From contig NZ_RAPR01000001.1 in NCBI RefSeq assembly GCF_003610235.1, positions 7,316,001-7,380,000 on the forward strand: a stretch of DNA of 64,000 nt, in the 5' to 3' direction. The position numbers were made by a program, and so were the translations under genes. The notes under the pieces are model-generated. The model saw only the letters and a list, made by a program, of their open reading frames with translations. It was not told the origin of the DNA and ran no database searches. This DNA is from Catellatospora citrea (GTDB taxonomy: Bacteria; Actinomycetota; Actinomycetes; Mycobacteriales; Micromonosporaceae). Of this stretch, positions 42,362-50,905 are shown piece by piece (position 1 is the stretch's first letter; each line of letters starts with the position of its first letter).

Positions 42362-43545
42362 GCGTTGTCTCCGATACAAAACGTTGCTAATGGTGCAAAC
42401 CCGTTGAATCCAACGGAAGAATACGTGGTGGTGTAGGCGCCGGTGCCGAGGATGTCGACGTAGTCGCCCGGTTCGAGGTCGAGCGGCAACCGGTAGGGCG
42501 CCTTCTCGTAGAGGATGTCGACGCTGTCGCAGGTCGGCCCGGCGAGCACGACCGGACCGGTCGGCTCCCCGTCGCGGGCGGTGACCAGGCGGTACTGGAT
42601 CGCCTCGCCCTCCGTCTCGGCCAGCCCGCCGAAGCGCCCGATGTCCAGGTAGACCCATCGGTGGTCATCGTCATAGGACTTCTGGGACACGAGCACGACC
42701 TGTGCCCGCAGCACTCCCGTGTCGGCCGCGATGAAGCGTCCGGGCTCGATCGCCAGCGTCGGCCGGTACGGCCCGAAGTGCCGCTCGACCGCCGTGTTGA
42801 TGGCATCGGCGTACGCCTCGATCGGCGCGACCGGATCCTGGTATCCCGTGGGGAAGCCGCCGCCGCAGTTCAGCAGCGTCAGATGGATGCCGCGCTCGGC
42901 CAGCTCGCGGAAGACCTGGGCGGCCTGCGCGACGCTGGGATCCCAGCGGGTCGGATCCAGCTGCTGCGAACCGACGTGGAACGACACCCCGATCGGCCGC
43001 AGCCCGAGATCTCGGGCCTGGGCCAGCAGGGACACCGCCATGTCCGGGGCGCACCCGAACTTGCGGCTCAACGGCCACTGCGCACCCGCGCTGCCGGCCA
43101 GCAGGCGGCAGAACACCGCGGAGCCGGGGGCGTGTTCGGCGAGTTTGCGCAGCTCCGCCTCGCTGTCGAAGACGAACATGCGTACGCCGCGATCGTAGGC
43201 GTAGCGGATGTCCGCGGCCTTCTTGATCGTGTTGCCGTACGACAGCCGGCTCGGATCGGCGCCTTCGGAGAGGCAGAGATCGATCTCGGCGGGGCTCGCC
43301 ACGTCGAACGAGGAACCGAGCTGGGCTAGTTGCCGGATCAGCTTCGGCTGGGGGTTGGCCTTCACCGCGTAGAAGACGGTCGTCTCGCGGAAGGCGCCGG
43401 TCAGGCGGCGGAACTGCTGCGCCGCGACCTTCAGATCAATGACCAGGTAGGGAGTCTCGCGCTGGTCGGAGTCGAGGAAGTCCTGGATCTCGCGGTTTCC
43501 TGCCGCGATCATGGTGACCAGGGTCTTGCCGTTGGTCATCGCCAT
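42358..43545 (-). CDS. Ornithine/lysine-type PLP decarboxylase (fold type III)
   Basis: The 395-aa protein is an alanine-racemase-fold decarboxylase of the eukaryotic ODC type. The PLP lysine lies in FYAVKANPQP, followed by GVSFHVGSQ, NCGGGFPTGY, EPGRF, and the CDSVD motif that carries the active-site cysteine and acidic substrate-binding residue. Length and motifs favour ornithine or lysine over arginine or diaminopimelate. With the coupled homospermidine synthase, ornithine to putrescine is the most likely reaction. The ATG at 43545 is used; the second ATG two codons later is possible. Confidence 0.88.
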   Translation of the reverse strand: MAMTNGKTLVTMIAAGNREIQDFLDSDQRETPYLVIDLKVAAQQFRRLTGAFRETTVFYAVKANPQPKLIRQLAQLGSSFDVASPAEIDLCLSEGADPSRLSYGNTIKKAADIRYAYDRGVRMFVFDSEAELRKLAEHAPGSAVFCRLLAGSAGAQWPLSRKFGCAPDMAVSLLAQARDLGLRPIGVSFHVGSQQLDPTRWDPSVAQAAQVFRELAERGIHLTLLNCGGGFPTGYQDPVAPIEAYADAINTAVERHFGPYRPTLAIEPGRFIAADTGVLRAQVVLVSQKSYDDDHRWVYLDIGRFGGLAETEGEAIQYRLVTARDGEPTGPVVLAGPTCDSVDILYEKAPYRLPLDLEPGDYVDILGTGAYTTTYSSVGFNGFAPLATFCIGDNA

Positions 43546-43704
43546 CGTCTCGCTAATCCTCCAGTGAAAATGGTGAATGCGGCCCGTTTGATTGCCGACG
43601 GTGGAGTCTAGGGCCAAATGGTGAACGGACCGCCCTCGGGATGCCGCGACTCAGTGTGTCGATACTCATACTCCGAGTGGGTGACGCTCGGCCGTGGACG
43701 TGAT

Positions 43705-43747
43705 CGGAGCCCCACCCGCGCCGCCGAGCAGCGCAGGTGGGGCTCCG
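43705..43747 (-). terminator. 12-bp hairpin after M28 peptidase gene
   Basis: Arms 43705-43716 and 43736-43747 (CGGAGCCCCACC and complement) are perfect. The hairpin lies 15 bp after the stop of the minus-strand M28 peptidase, which points to transcription termination. Confidence 0.65.
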
Positions 43748-43761
43748 GTGATCGACGCAGG

Positions 43762-45288
43762 TCAGGAGACCGTGATCTTGACGTCGTCCACGCCGGCCTC
43801 GACGAGGCTCGCCGTGGACGTGTCGGCGGCGGAGATCAGGATGCGCACCGACTGGCCCGCGTACGCCGAGATGTTCCAGGTGCCCAGCGCCCAGGAGCCG
43901 TTGCGGTTGCTGGCCGCGCCCGCCTGGGTGAACAGGACCGCCGTGCCGGTGTTGTGCACGATGGAGACCCGGAAGTAGTCGGCGCTGGACGAGTTCGAGC
44001 CGTGCGCCAGGTACCAGTTCAGGCTCAGGTTGATCGTGCCGCTCGCGGGCAGGGTCACCGCCGGTGAGCGCACGCTGGTGACGCCGCCGTCGAGGTCGTA
44101 GTCGCCCGCGGCGGTGCCCGCCAGCCGCCCGGTGACCAGGTCGTTGGTCCCGGAGACGGTGGTGCCGAGCTGCTTGGCGCCGCTGGAGTTGGTGTCGGCC
44201 GGGTCGCCGCGCTCCCAGACGCCGGTGGTGGCGGTGTCGGTCGCGCTCGGGTTGGTGGTCCAGCCGGTCGCGGTCTCGAAGGTGTCGGTCCACACCGCGG
44301 TGGCGGGGGTGCCGGTGGCCAGGCTCCAGAGGGCGTACGCGGCGGCGTCGCCGGCCCGGTTCAGCACCGTGTCGTTGATGTTGGCCGGGTAGGTGTCGCA
44401 CGACGAGTGGTAGCAGGGGTCGTAGTCCCCGGTGGTGCCGCCCCACTTGGTGACCTGCGCCGAGGTCTTGTTGGCGCTCGCGCCGGCGGCCACGCCCGAG
44501 GTCTGGATGCCGACCGCGTTGAACGACGCGTCGTCGGAGCGGCCCGCGCCCTCGACGTTCTCCTCCGGGTTCAGGCCGGGGAAGTTCGTGTCGTAGTACG
44601 CCTTCAGGACCTGCCCGATGCCGGAGGTGATCCGGTTGATGAAGTAGCCGCCGTTGGTCGAGGCGACCATGTCGAAGTTGAAGTAGCCCTTGATCTTGGT
44701 GCGCTCGGCCGCGGGCAGGCTGTTGGCGTAGAACTCCGAGCCGTTGAGGCCCTGCTCCTCGTCGGTCCAGAAGCCGAACCGCACGTGGTTGAGCATCGAC
44801 GGGTTGGTCGCGGCGAGGGTCAGCGCGATCTCCAGCACGGTCGACGAGCCCGACGCGTTGTCGTTGATGCCGGGACCGGCCGCGACGCCGTCGAGGTGCG
44901 CGCCGAACATGTAGACCGTGTTGGCGTCGCCGCCCGGCCAGTCCGCGATCACGTTCGGGCCCGCCCCGCTGGTGCAACCCGAGGTGCAGTTTTGCTTGAC
45001 CACGGAGAAGCCCGCCGCGACCAGCTTGTTGTAGACGTAGTTCACCGACGCCGTGTAGCCCGCGGTGTTGGACCGGCGGTTGCCGCCGTTGCTGGTGGCG
45101 ATGGTCTGGAACTGCTGCAGGTGCGCCTTCACGTTGGTCAGCGAGATGTCCGGCGCGGCCAGGGCCAGCGCCGCTGCCTTCGCGGCGACGGGCGCCGGGG
45201 CGGCATCGGCGGCGGCCGCGGGGGCGGCCAGCGCGGTGCCCGCCAGGGCGAGCGCGAGCAGGGCGCGTTTTGCTGCGTAGGGTCGCAA
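43762..45288 (-). CDS. Secreted M28 aminopeptidase with C-terminal beta-sandwich domain
   Basis: The 508-aa preprotein has a signal peptide (1 to about 29), a propeptide-like stretch, and an M28 catalytic domain with the zinc ligands in order: [34 protein letters not shown] and CYHSSCDTY. It should release N-terminal residues from peptides outside the cell, like the Streptomyces griseus aminopeptidase. From about residue 355 a 150-residue beta-rich domain follows ([10 protein letters not shown] to [11 protein letters not shown]), of the adhesion or P-domain-like kind. I choose the TTG at 45288 because GAGGAG precedes it by about seven bases and a clean signal peptide begins there; an ATG 21 codons upstream has neither. 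Confidence 0.88.
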   Translation of the reverse strand: MRPYAAKRALLALALAGTALAAPAAAADAAPAPVAAKAAALALAAPDISLTNVKAHLQQFQTIATSNGGNRRSNTAGYTASVNYVYNKLVAAGFSVVKQNCTSGCTSGAGPNVIADWPGGDANTVYMFGAHLDGVAAGPGINDNASGSSTVLEIALTLAATNPSMLNHVRFGFWTDEEQGLNGSEFYANSLPAAERTKIKGYFNFDMVASTNGGYFINRITSGIGQVLKAYYDTNFPGLNPEENVEGAGRSDDASFNAVGIQTSGVAAGASANKTSAQVTKWGGTTGDYDPCYHSSCDTYPANINDTVLNRAGDAAAYALWSLATGTPATAVWTDTFETATGWTTNPSATDTATTGVWERGDPADTNSSGAKQLGTTVSGTNDLVTGRLAGTAAGDYDLDGGVTSVRSPAVTLPASGTINLSLNWYLAHGSNSSSADYFRVSIVHNTGTAVLFTQAGAASNRNGSWALGTWNISAYAGQSVRILISAADTSTASLVEAGVDDVKITVS

Positions 45289-45420
45289 GGCCTGACTCCT
45301 CAGGGGATCACAGGGTGTGCCGGGGGTTACCGGCAGGCGCAGACTAGCCATCGAAATGATTAATGCGAATAGATGGAAGTAGTGGTTGACCGTACCGTGA
45401 CCTGTGCCCCGCGCGTTGCT

Positions 45421-45432
45421 TAACGATCGTTC
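45421..45432 (+). promoter_or_regulatory. TAACGATCGTTC motif, possible TetR-type operator
   Basis: TAACGATCGTTC contains the perfect palindrome AACGATCGTT and is followed by GGTTAGG. It lies 46 bp before the thioesterase start. A near-identical motif, TAACGTTCGTTC, precedes the acyl-CoA dehydrogenase at 47592. Confidence 0.45.
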
Positions 45433-45477
45433 GGTTAGGCTGGACCGCGCATGATCGTCAGGGTGGAGGGGCGTGCG

Positions 45478-45906
45478 ATGGCCGAGCCGGTGCTCACCTA
45501 CCGGGGCGCGGTGTACCCGTGGCACTGCGACCACATGGGGCACATGAACGTCATGTGGTACGTCGGCAAGTTCGACGAGGCGACGTGGAACCTGTTCAGC
45601 ACGCTGGGCCTGACGCCGGACTACCTCCGGTCGGCCTCGCGCGGCATGGCGGCGGTCGAGCAGCACATCGTGTACCAACGCGAAGTCTTCGCCGGCGACA
45701 CGGTCTCCGTGCACTCTGAGCTGCTGGAAGTTCGTGAGAAGGTGATCCGGTTCCGGCACGCGATGACCAACGCGTCCGGCGAGACCACCGCGGTCACCAC
45801 ACTGACCGCGGTGCACCTGGACACCGCGCACCGCCGCTCGTGCCCCATGCCCGCCGAGATCCTCGCCACGGCGCGCGAGCTGCTCAGCCCGGCCGACGAG
45901 GACTGA
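45478..45906 (+). CDS. Hotdog-fold acyl-CoA thioesterase
   Basis: The 142-aa protein is a 4HBT/YbgC-type hotdog thioesterase: [20 protein letters not shown] carries the catalytic Asp18 and the surrounding His residues. Such enzymes hydrolyse acyl-CoA esters. GGAGGGG about seven bases before the ATG at 45478 decides this start over an ATG nine codons upstream. The shared upstream motif links it to the acyl-CoA dehydrogenase gene. Confidence 0.88.
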   Translation: MAEPVLTYRGAVYPWHCDHMGHMNVMWYVGKFDEATWNLFSTLGLTPDYLRSASRGMAAVEQHIVYQREVFAGDTVSVHSELLEVREKVIRFRHAMTNASGETTAVTTLTAVHLDTAHRRSCPMPAEILATARELLSPADED

Positions 45907-45944
45907 CCGCCGCCGGGCCGGTCAGCAGAGGGCGGCTCGGGCGG

Positions 45945-46721
45945 TCACGCGTGCCAGCGGGTGCGGGCGTCGGCGACGACGTCGGTGACGAGCTGGAGCG
46001 AGGCCAGGCCGTCGGCGGCGGTGAAGGGCTCGTCCTCGCCGGCGCGCGAGCGGATCGCCCGCTCGCACAGGTCGGACCACTGCGGCAGCACCTGCGCCGT
46101 GTGGTGCGCACCGCCGGTCTTCGTGGTCACCTCGCCGGTCGTCAGCGTGTAGTGCAGCCGGCCCGGCCCGGTCACCGCCCACAGCACCGGATCCGGCGGT
46201 ATCGGCAGGTCCGGCGGCAGCGCCGCGAACTGCGGCATGGCCTGCGCGGCGAAGCCCGCCCAGTACCCGGACAGGTTGTCCAGCAGCCACCGGCGCAGCA
46301 CGCCCTCGTCGAGGGCCACATCCGGCCGCTCGCCGAGGATCGGCAGGCCGTGGCGGGCCAGCTCCAGCCAGGTCACCGGGTTGAGCTGCCCGTCCGCCTT
46401 CGCCGGCTGGAAATCGCCCGCCAGGATCTGCGGTGCGGTGTCGCCGTCGACCGGCGGCGCGGCCAGCTGCGCCCGGGTCAGGTAGACGCCGTCGTACACC
46501 GGGCCGTCCTCGGGCAGCGACAGGTGCACTTTCGCCAGCCTGCCCAGTTCCTCGGCGGTCGGGACACGATCCATGACTGCGACGAAGTCGATGTCGCTGC
46601 GGCCCGGCCAGTAGTCGCCCAGCGGCACCGACCCGGTCACGAACAGCCCCGTCACCAGCCCCCGCACCCGCTCGTCGAGCGCCCTGACATGCGCGGCGGT
46701 CACCCACAGTTCCTCGAACAC
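45945..46721 (-). CDS. Nucleotidyltransferase-domain protein (AadA/DUF4111-like)
   Basis: The 258-aa protein has the minimal nucleotidyltransferase motif: Gly30-Ser31 in VTGSVPLGDYWPGRSDIDF with Asp43 and Asp45 as metal ligands. A helical C-terminal domain with VTWLELARHGLPILGERP resembles the DUF4111 part of aminoglycoside adenylyltransferases. It may adenylylate a small molecule or drug; resistance cannot be claimed from sequence. The GTG at 46721 is supported by GATAAT at leaderless distance. Confidence 0.8.
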   Translation of the reverse strand: MFEELWVTAAHVRALDERVRGLVTGLFVTGSVPLGDYWPGRSDIDFVAVMDRVPTAEELGRLAKVHLSLPEDGPVYDGVYLTRAQLAAPPVDGDTAPQILAGDFQPAKADGQLNPVTWLELARHGLPILGERPDVALDEGVLRRWLLDNLSGYWAGFAAQAMPQFAALPPDLPIPPDPVLWAVTGPGRLHYTLTTGEVTTKTGGAHHTAQVLPQWSDLCERAIRSRAGEDEPFTAADGLASLQLVTDVVADARTRWHA

Positions 46722-46727
46722 CCGGCG

Positions 46728-46733
46728 ATTATC
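46728..46733 (-). promoter_or_regulatory. Leaderless -10 box (GATAAT)
   Basis: GATAAT, read on the minus strand, ends six bases before the GTG at 46721. This matches the spacing at other leaderless starts in the window. Confidence 0.5.
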
Positions 46734-46778
46734 CCCAAGACCGCGCCACCTCACCGTCCCAGCGCTCGCCGCCTGGCT

Positions 46779-46838
46779 GCAGTTTCGGGGAAAGTGCAGC
46801 AATCCAGCCGGAAGTTCATGCACTTTCCCCGAAACTGC
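46779..46838. repeat. Perfect 20-bp inverted repeat
   Basis: Arms 46779-46798 (GCAGTTTCGGGGAAAGTGCA) and 46819-46838 are perfect complements around a 20-base loop. It lies between two divergent genes, so it is not an obvious terminator; a dispersed palindromic repeat or a regulatory site is more likely. A GGTGCC hexanucleotide is repeated four times just after it, near 46845-46868. Confidence 0.75.
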
Positions 46839-46915
46839 GCCCGGTGCCGGTGCCGGTGCCGGTGCCGGGTCCGTGTGGCGACGCGGGCGGGGGTGACGGG
46901 AAGGGCGCAGCCGCC

Positions 46916-46921
46916 TACGCT
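46916..46921 (+). promoter_or_regulatory. Leaderless -10 box (TACGCT)
   Basis: TACGCT ends seven bases before the ATG at 46929; there is no ribosome binding site. Confidence 0.45.
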
Positions 46922-46928
46922 GTCGCGA

Positions 46929-47594
46929 ATGGCAGACGACGAGCGTCGATCGGTGCGCCGGTTCTCCCGGCTGCTCAGCCCGGCCGGGCTGGTGCTGGCA
47001 GGCCTGCTGTTCGCGGCCCCGTTCCTGACCGTGTCCTGCGACGCGCCCGGCGGCTACGGCCGGGCCGCGCCGGGCGGCACGACGACATACACCGGCTGGG
47101 ACCTGGCCACCGGCGGCACGCCCGACGTGACCGCGGACAAACTGCTGCCGCCCGAGCAGCGGCGCAGCGACGTGCTCGCCCCGCAGCCGCTGGCGGGCGC
47201 GGTGCTCGTGCTGCTCGTGGTCGGCGTACTCATCGCGGTCGGGGTCGGCCGGGCCCGCACCCGCCGCGGCGTGGTGGCCGCGCTCGCCGCGATCGCGGCC
47301 CTGTTCCTGCTGGTCAATCAGGCCACCGTACGGGTGCTGGTGGAGGAGCGGCTGCGCGAGCAGCTCACCGGGCCGCTGCCGGCCGGCAAAGACGTGGGGG
47401 ACTTCGTACAGGACCAGGGCGGGTTCGCGTTCGCGCTGCTGGCGCTCGTGCTGGTGGCGCTGGGCAACCTGGCCGGCTGGGTGCGGCTGGTGCGTGGCCC
47501 GGGCCCGACGGCCGCCGTGGCGGGCGGCGAGCCCGTGACGGCGGCACCCGAGCAGAACGGACCTGCCGCGACGGCGACGCTTCCCGAGGGCTAA
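46929..47594 (+). CDS. Membrane protein of unknown function, four helices
   Basis: The 221-aa protein has hydrophobic helices at about 17-35, 88-108, 112-130 and 163-185. An extracellular loop between the first two contains SCDAPGGYGRAAPGGTTTYT GWDL, and the C-terminal tail is polar. I do not recognise a family. The stop is followed after 32 bp by the acyl-CoA dehydrogenase start. Confidence 0.7.
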   Translation: MADDERRSVRRFSRLLSPAGLVLAGLLFAAPFLTVSCDAPGGYGRAAPGGTTTYTGWDLATGGTPDVTADKLLPPEQRRSDVLAPQPLAGAVLVLLVVGVLIAVGVGRARTRRGVVAALAAIAALFLLVNQATVRVLVEERLREQLTGPLPAGKDVGDFVQDQGGFAFALLALVLVALGNLAGWVRLVRGPGPTAAVAGGEPVTAAPEQNGPAATATLPEG

Positions 47595-47603
47595 CGTTCG
47601 TTC
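47592..47603 (+). promoter_or_regulatory. TAACGTTCGTTC motif, possible TetR-type operator
   Basis: TAACGTTCGTTC overlaps the stop of the preceding gene and lies 23 bp before the acyl-CoA dehydrogenase ATG. It differs by one base from the motif at 45421-45432 upstream of the thioesterase. Confidence 0.45.
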
Positions 47604-47626
47604 AGTCGGTAGGGCAGGATGTGGGG

Positions 47627-49255
47627 ATGGCCGCCACCCACGAGGTCTTCAACCAGGTGCCGCCGCTGACCGGGCACGACGTCGCCGCCGACCCGCCGCT
47701 GCTTTCCGCGGTGGTCCGCGAGGGCGCGGCCTGGCACCTCGACGACCTGCACCGGCTCGGCCGGCTCGCGGGCACCGAGCAGGCCCAGCGCTGGGGCGAC
47801 GAGGCCAACCGGCACACCCCCGTGCTGCGCACCCACGACCGGTACGGCAACCGCGTGGACGAGGTCGACTTCCACCCGTCGTGGCACGAGCTGATGCGGG
47901 TCGCCGTCACCGAGGGCCTGGCGGGCGGGCCGTGGGCCGACCCGCGGCCGGGCGCGCACGTGGCCCGCGCCGCCGGGCTGCTCGTCTGGAGCGTCGTCGA
48001 GCAGGGCCACACCTGCCCGATCTCGATGACGTACGCCGCGGTGCCCGCGCTGCGCGCCCAGCCCGACCTGGCCGCGCGCTTCGAGCCACTGCTGACCGGC
48101 CGGGTGTACGACCCGGGCCTGCGAGCCCCGCAGACCAAGGGCGGCCTGCTCGCGGGCATGGGCATGACCGAGAAGCAGGGCGGCTCGGACGTGCGGACCA
48201 ACACCACCACGGCCACCCCCGCCGCCGACGGCAGCTGGCTGCTGCGCGGGCACAAGTGGTTCACCAGCGCGCCCATGAACGACCTGTTCCTCGTGCTGGC
48301 CCAGGCGCCCGGCGGCCTGTCCTGCTTCCTGGTGCCCCGGGTGCTGCCCGACGGCGCCCGCAACACGTTCCGCATCCAGCGGCTCAAGGACAAGCTCGGC
48401 AACCGCAGCAACGCCAGCAGCGAGCCCGAGTTCGACGACGCCGTGGCGTGGCTCGTCGGCGAGCAGGGCAGGGGAGTGGCCGTCATCCTCGAGATGGTGT
48501 CGCTGACCCGGCTCGACTCCAGCCTCGGCTCCGCGGCCGGCATGCGGGCCGCGCTCATGCAGGCCGTGCACCATGCCCGGCACCGGCACGCGTTCGGCGG
48601 GCCGCTGCTGGACAAGCCGCTGATGCGCAACGTGCTGGCCGACCTGGCGATCGAGTCGGAGGCCGCGACGACGCTGGTGATGCGGGTGGCGGGCGCGGTC
48701 GACCGGGCCGCGCGCGGCGACCGCGGCGAGCGGGAGTTCGCCCGGCTGGGCACCGCGCTGGCGAAGTACTGGGTGTGCAAGCGGCAGCCGCCGATGGTCG
48801 CCGAGGCGCTGGAATGCCTGGGCGGCAACGGCTACACCGAGGACTCCGGCATGCCGCGGCTGTACCGGGAGGCGCCGCTCAACGGCATCTGGGAGGGCTC
48901 CGGCAACGTCAACGCCCTCGACGTGCTGCGGGCGCTGGCCCGGGAGCCGCAGAGCCTCGCCGCGTACGAGCAGGAGGTCGCCGCGGGGCTGGGTGGCGAC
49001 ACCCGGCTCGATCAGGCCTGGCAGGAGCTGCGCAAGGAGCTGGCCGACACCGCCGACGCCGAGCTGCGCGCCCGGCGCACCGTCGAGCGGATGGCGCTGG
49101 TGCTGCAGGGTTCGCTGCTGGTCCGGCATGCGCAGGGCGCGGTGGCCGACGCGTTCTGCGCTTCGCGGCTGGCCGGCGACCGGGGCCTGGCCTTCGGCAC
49201 CCTGCCGCCCGGCCTCGACCTGGCCGCGATCCTGGACCGGGTGCCCCCGGCCTGA
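47627..49255 (+). CDS. AidB-like acyl-CoA dehydrogenase family protein
   Basis: The 542-aa protein is an acyl-CoA dehydrogenase of the long AidB type. It has MTYAAVPALRAQPDLAARF, GMGMTEKQGGSDVRTNTTTA (FAD-binding region), KWFTSAPMNDLFLVLAQ, and the C-terminal helical part with YTEDSGMPRLYREAPLNGIW EGSGNVNALD, which is characteristic of AidB relatives. AidB in E. coli is a flavoprotein of the adaptive response to alkylation; other members act on acyl-CoA. A thioesterase gene carries the same upstream motif, so a fatty-acid role may be more likely here. Confidence 0.88.
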   Translation: MAATHEVFNQVPPLTGHDVAADPPLLSAVVREGAAWHLDDLHRLGRLAGTEQAQRWGDEANRHTPVLRTHDRYGNRVDEVDFHPSWHELMRVAVTEGLAGGPWADPRPGAHVARAAGLLVWSVVEQGHTCPISMTYAAVPALRAQPDLAARFEPLLTGRVYDPGLRAPQTKGGLLAGMGMTEKQGGSDVRTNTTTATPAADGSWLLRGHKWFTSAPMNDLFLVLAQAPGGLSCFLVPRVLPDGARNTFRIQRLKDKLGNRSNASSEPEFDDAVAWLVGEQGRGVAVILEMVSLTRLDSSLGSAAGMRAALMQAVHHARHRHAFGGPLLDKPLMRNVLADLAIESEAATTLVMRVAGAVDRAARGDRGEREFARLGTALAKYWVCKRQPPMVAEALECLGGNGYTEDSGMPRLYREAPLNGIWEGSGNVNALDVLRALAREPQSLAAYEQEVAAGLGGDTRLDQAWQELRKELADTADAELRARRTVERMALVLQGSLLVRHAQGAVADAFCASRLAGDRGLAFGTLPPGLDLAAILDRVPPA

Positions 49256-49347
49256 CCGCGACGCTGTCCCGCGCGGCGCGCTCCTCGAACCTCGGTCACG
49301 CGCCAGGCCGGCGCGGTCGCGCCGCCCCGCCAGGCGCGGGCCGCCCG

Positions 49348-49689
49348 TCAGGAGGCGACGCTGACCGTAGTGGCGCTGAACAGGCCGAACATGCCGAACA
49401 TGGTGACGGCCATGAAGCACCAGAGCAGGACGAAGGCGGCCAGCAGGCCGGTCAGCACCCAGCCGACGACGACACCGGCGTTGGCCAGCTCGATGCCGCG
49501 TTCGCCGGTGGCGGCGATCTGCTGCTTGGCCTTGTTGCCGAAGTAGATGCCCAGCGGCGGGAAGACCAGGATGCCCAGCGCCAGCGACAGGATCGCGTAG
49601 ACGTTGTACGGCGGCTGCGGCGGGTAGTGGCCGTACGGATACGGCGGCGGCTGCTGCGGTGGCGGGGTCTTCGGCTGCTCGTCGGTCAT
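49348..49689 (-). CDS. DUF4190-type small membrane protein
   Basis: The 113-aa protein has a Pro/Tyr/Gln-rich cytoplasmic N-terminus (PPPQQPPPYPYGHYPPQPPY) and two hydrophobic helices at about 30-48 and 70-100 with the GNKAKQQI loop between them, as in DUF4190 proteins. The function is unknown. GGAGGG precedes the ATG. Confidence 0.8.
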   Translation of the reverse strand: MTDEQPKTPPPQQPPPYPYGHYPPQPPYNVYAILSLALGILVFPPLGIYFGNKAKQQIAATGERGIELANAGVVVGWVLTGLLAAFVLLWCFMAVTMFGMFGLFSATTVSVAS

Positions 49690-49774
49690 GGCGGCCCTCC
49701 TCGAACCTTCTGCCGTGCACGCTAGGCCACCCACGCCACCGGCCGTCGTGGCAGGTGGACGGCCGGTGGGCGTT

Positions 49775-49826
49775 AACAAGGTGCCCTTCCTCTACGCAGA
49801 GCGATAAGAAGGTGCCCTTCCTTGCT
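49775..49826. repeat. Dispersed GAAGGGCACCTTC element, copy 5
   Basis: AAGGTGCCCTTCC and GAAGGTGCCCTTCC lie in the same orientation, with GTTAAC at the left edge and a spacer CTCTACGCAGAGCG. It falls between the divergent DUF4190 and peptidase genes. Confidence 0.8.
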
Positions 49827-49918
49827 CGGGTTTGGAGGGTGTGCGGCGGGTCAGGGTGCTGTCGCGGACGGGACCGCACGGTCGGTGCGCTCCGTAGGGG
49901 GTGTGGGATGATCAGGTT

Positions 49919-50647
49919 ATGGGCCGCCCGCCGCAGATCTTCGCCGCGTCCGGACTGCTGCGCCTGCCGCCGGATGCCGCGCCGCGCAAGCGCAGCCTGC
50001 TGATGGAGCACGCGGTGTCGCTGACCGGGGTGCGCCGGGCCCGGATCTGTTACGTGCCGACCGCCGTGGGCGACGACCCGGCCGCGATCGCCGCGTTCGG
50101 GCAGGCCTTCGACGACACCGCGCACACGGTCACCCACCTGCGGCTGTTCCCGCAGCCCAACCATGCCGACGTGCGGGCGCACCTGCTGGCGCAGGACCTG
50201 ATCTGGGTCGGCGGCGGCAGCGTGGTGAACCTGCTGGCCGTGTGGCGGGCGCACCGGCTCGACGCGGTCATGCGCGAGGCGTGGGAGGCCGGGGTGGTGC
50301 TCGGCGGCGGCAGCGCGGGCAGCATCTGCTGGCACGTCGGCGGCAGCACCGACTCGTTCTCCGACGACCTGGACCCGGTCACCGACGCGCTGGCGTTCCT
50401 GCCGTACAGCAACGGGGTGCATCACGACCTCCCCGACCAGCCCCGCCGGGCCAGGTTCCACGAGTACGTCGGCAGCGGCCTGCTGCCCGCGGGATACGCC
50501 ACCGACGACGGCACGGGCCTGCACTACGTCGGCACGGCGCTGGCCGAGGCCGTCACCAGCACCGAGGGCGCGGACGCGTACCGGGTCGAGGTCGACGCCA
50601 CGGGCGTGGTGAGCGAGCGCCCGCTGGGCGCGCGGCTGCTGTCCTGA
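49919..50647 (+). CDS. Peptidase E-like (S51 family) protein
   Basis: The 242-aa protein has the S51 nucleophile motif GGGSAGS with Ser132 and preceding segments LIWVGGGSVVNLLAVW and YVPTAVGDD typical of peptidase E and cyanophycinase relatives. Peptidase E cleaves Asp-Xaa dipeptides in the cytoplasm. There is no signal peptide. A GATGAT box six bases upstream fits a leaderless start. Confidence 0.85.
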   Translation: MGRPPQIFAASGLLRLPPDAAPRKRSLLMEHAVSLTGVRRARICYVPTAVGDDPAAIAAFGQAFDDTAHTVTHLRLFPQPNHADVRAHLLAQDLIWVGGGSVVNLLAVWRAHRLDAVMREAWEAGVVLGGGSAGSICWHVGGSTDSFSDDLDPVTDALAFLPYSNGVHHDLPDQPRRARFHEYVGSGLLPAGYATDDGTGLHYVGTALAEAVTSTEGADAYRVEVDATGVVSERPLGARLLS

Positions 50648-50803
50648 CCCCGGTGGGGGGAGCCGCCGACGCGCGAACCGCGCGATGCGGTGTACCCGCT
50701 GGGTCTTGAAAGGAATTTCACGCCGCCCCTGGAGCAGGGGCGGCGGGTCAGGCGCATGCCATAGATGAGTGCGGGTCTTTACATGCCCGAAATCTGTTGC
50801 TAG

Positions 50804-50819
50804 CTTTCAGAAACTTTCA
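50804..50819 (+). promoter_or_regulatory. CTTTCA direct repeat upstream of amylase
   Basis: CTTTCA occurs at 50804-50809 and 50814-50819, ten bases apart, so both lie on one face of the helix. Tandem sites of similar look bind MalR/Reg1-type repressors before actinomycete amylase genes, from memory. It lies about 90 bp before the GTG. The 258-bp gap holds no gene. Confidence 0.4.
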
Positions 50820-50905
50820 ATCGCCTTGCGCAAGAACGGTGTCCGCATCCACCCTGGATGAACCGGCCTCCGTCGATGCCGCACGGCCCCGTGTGAGGAG
50901 CTGTC

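Noticed and set aside
43618..44067. Plus-strand open frames opposite the end of the M28 peptidase
   Set aside because: They run antisense to the peptidase beta-domain and its terminator hairpin and have shadow composition.
46845..46868. GGTGCC tandem hexanucleotide as a CRISPR-like or satellite array
   Set aside because: Only four short units without spacers, so it is a simple sequence repeat, not an array.
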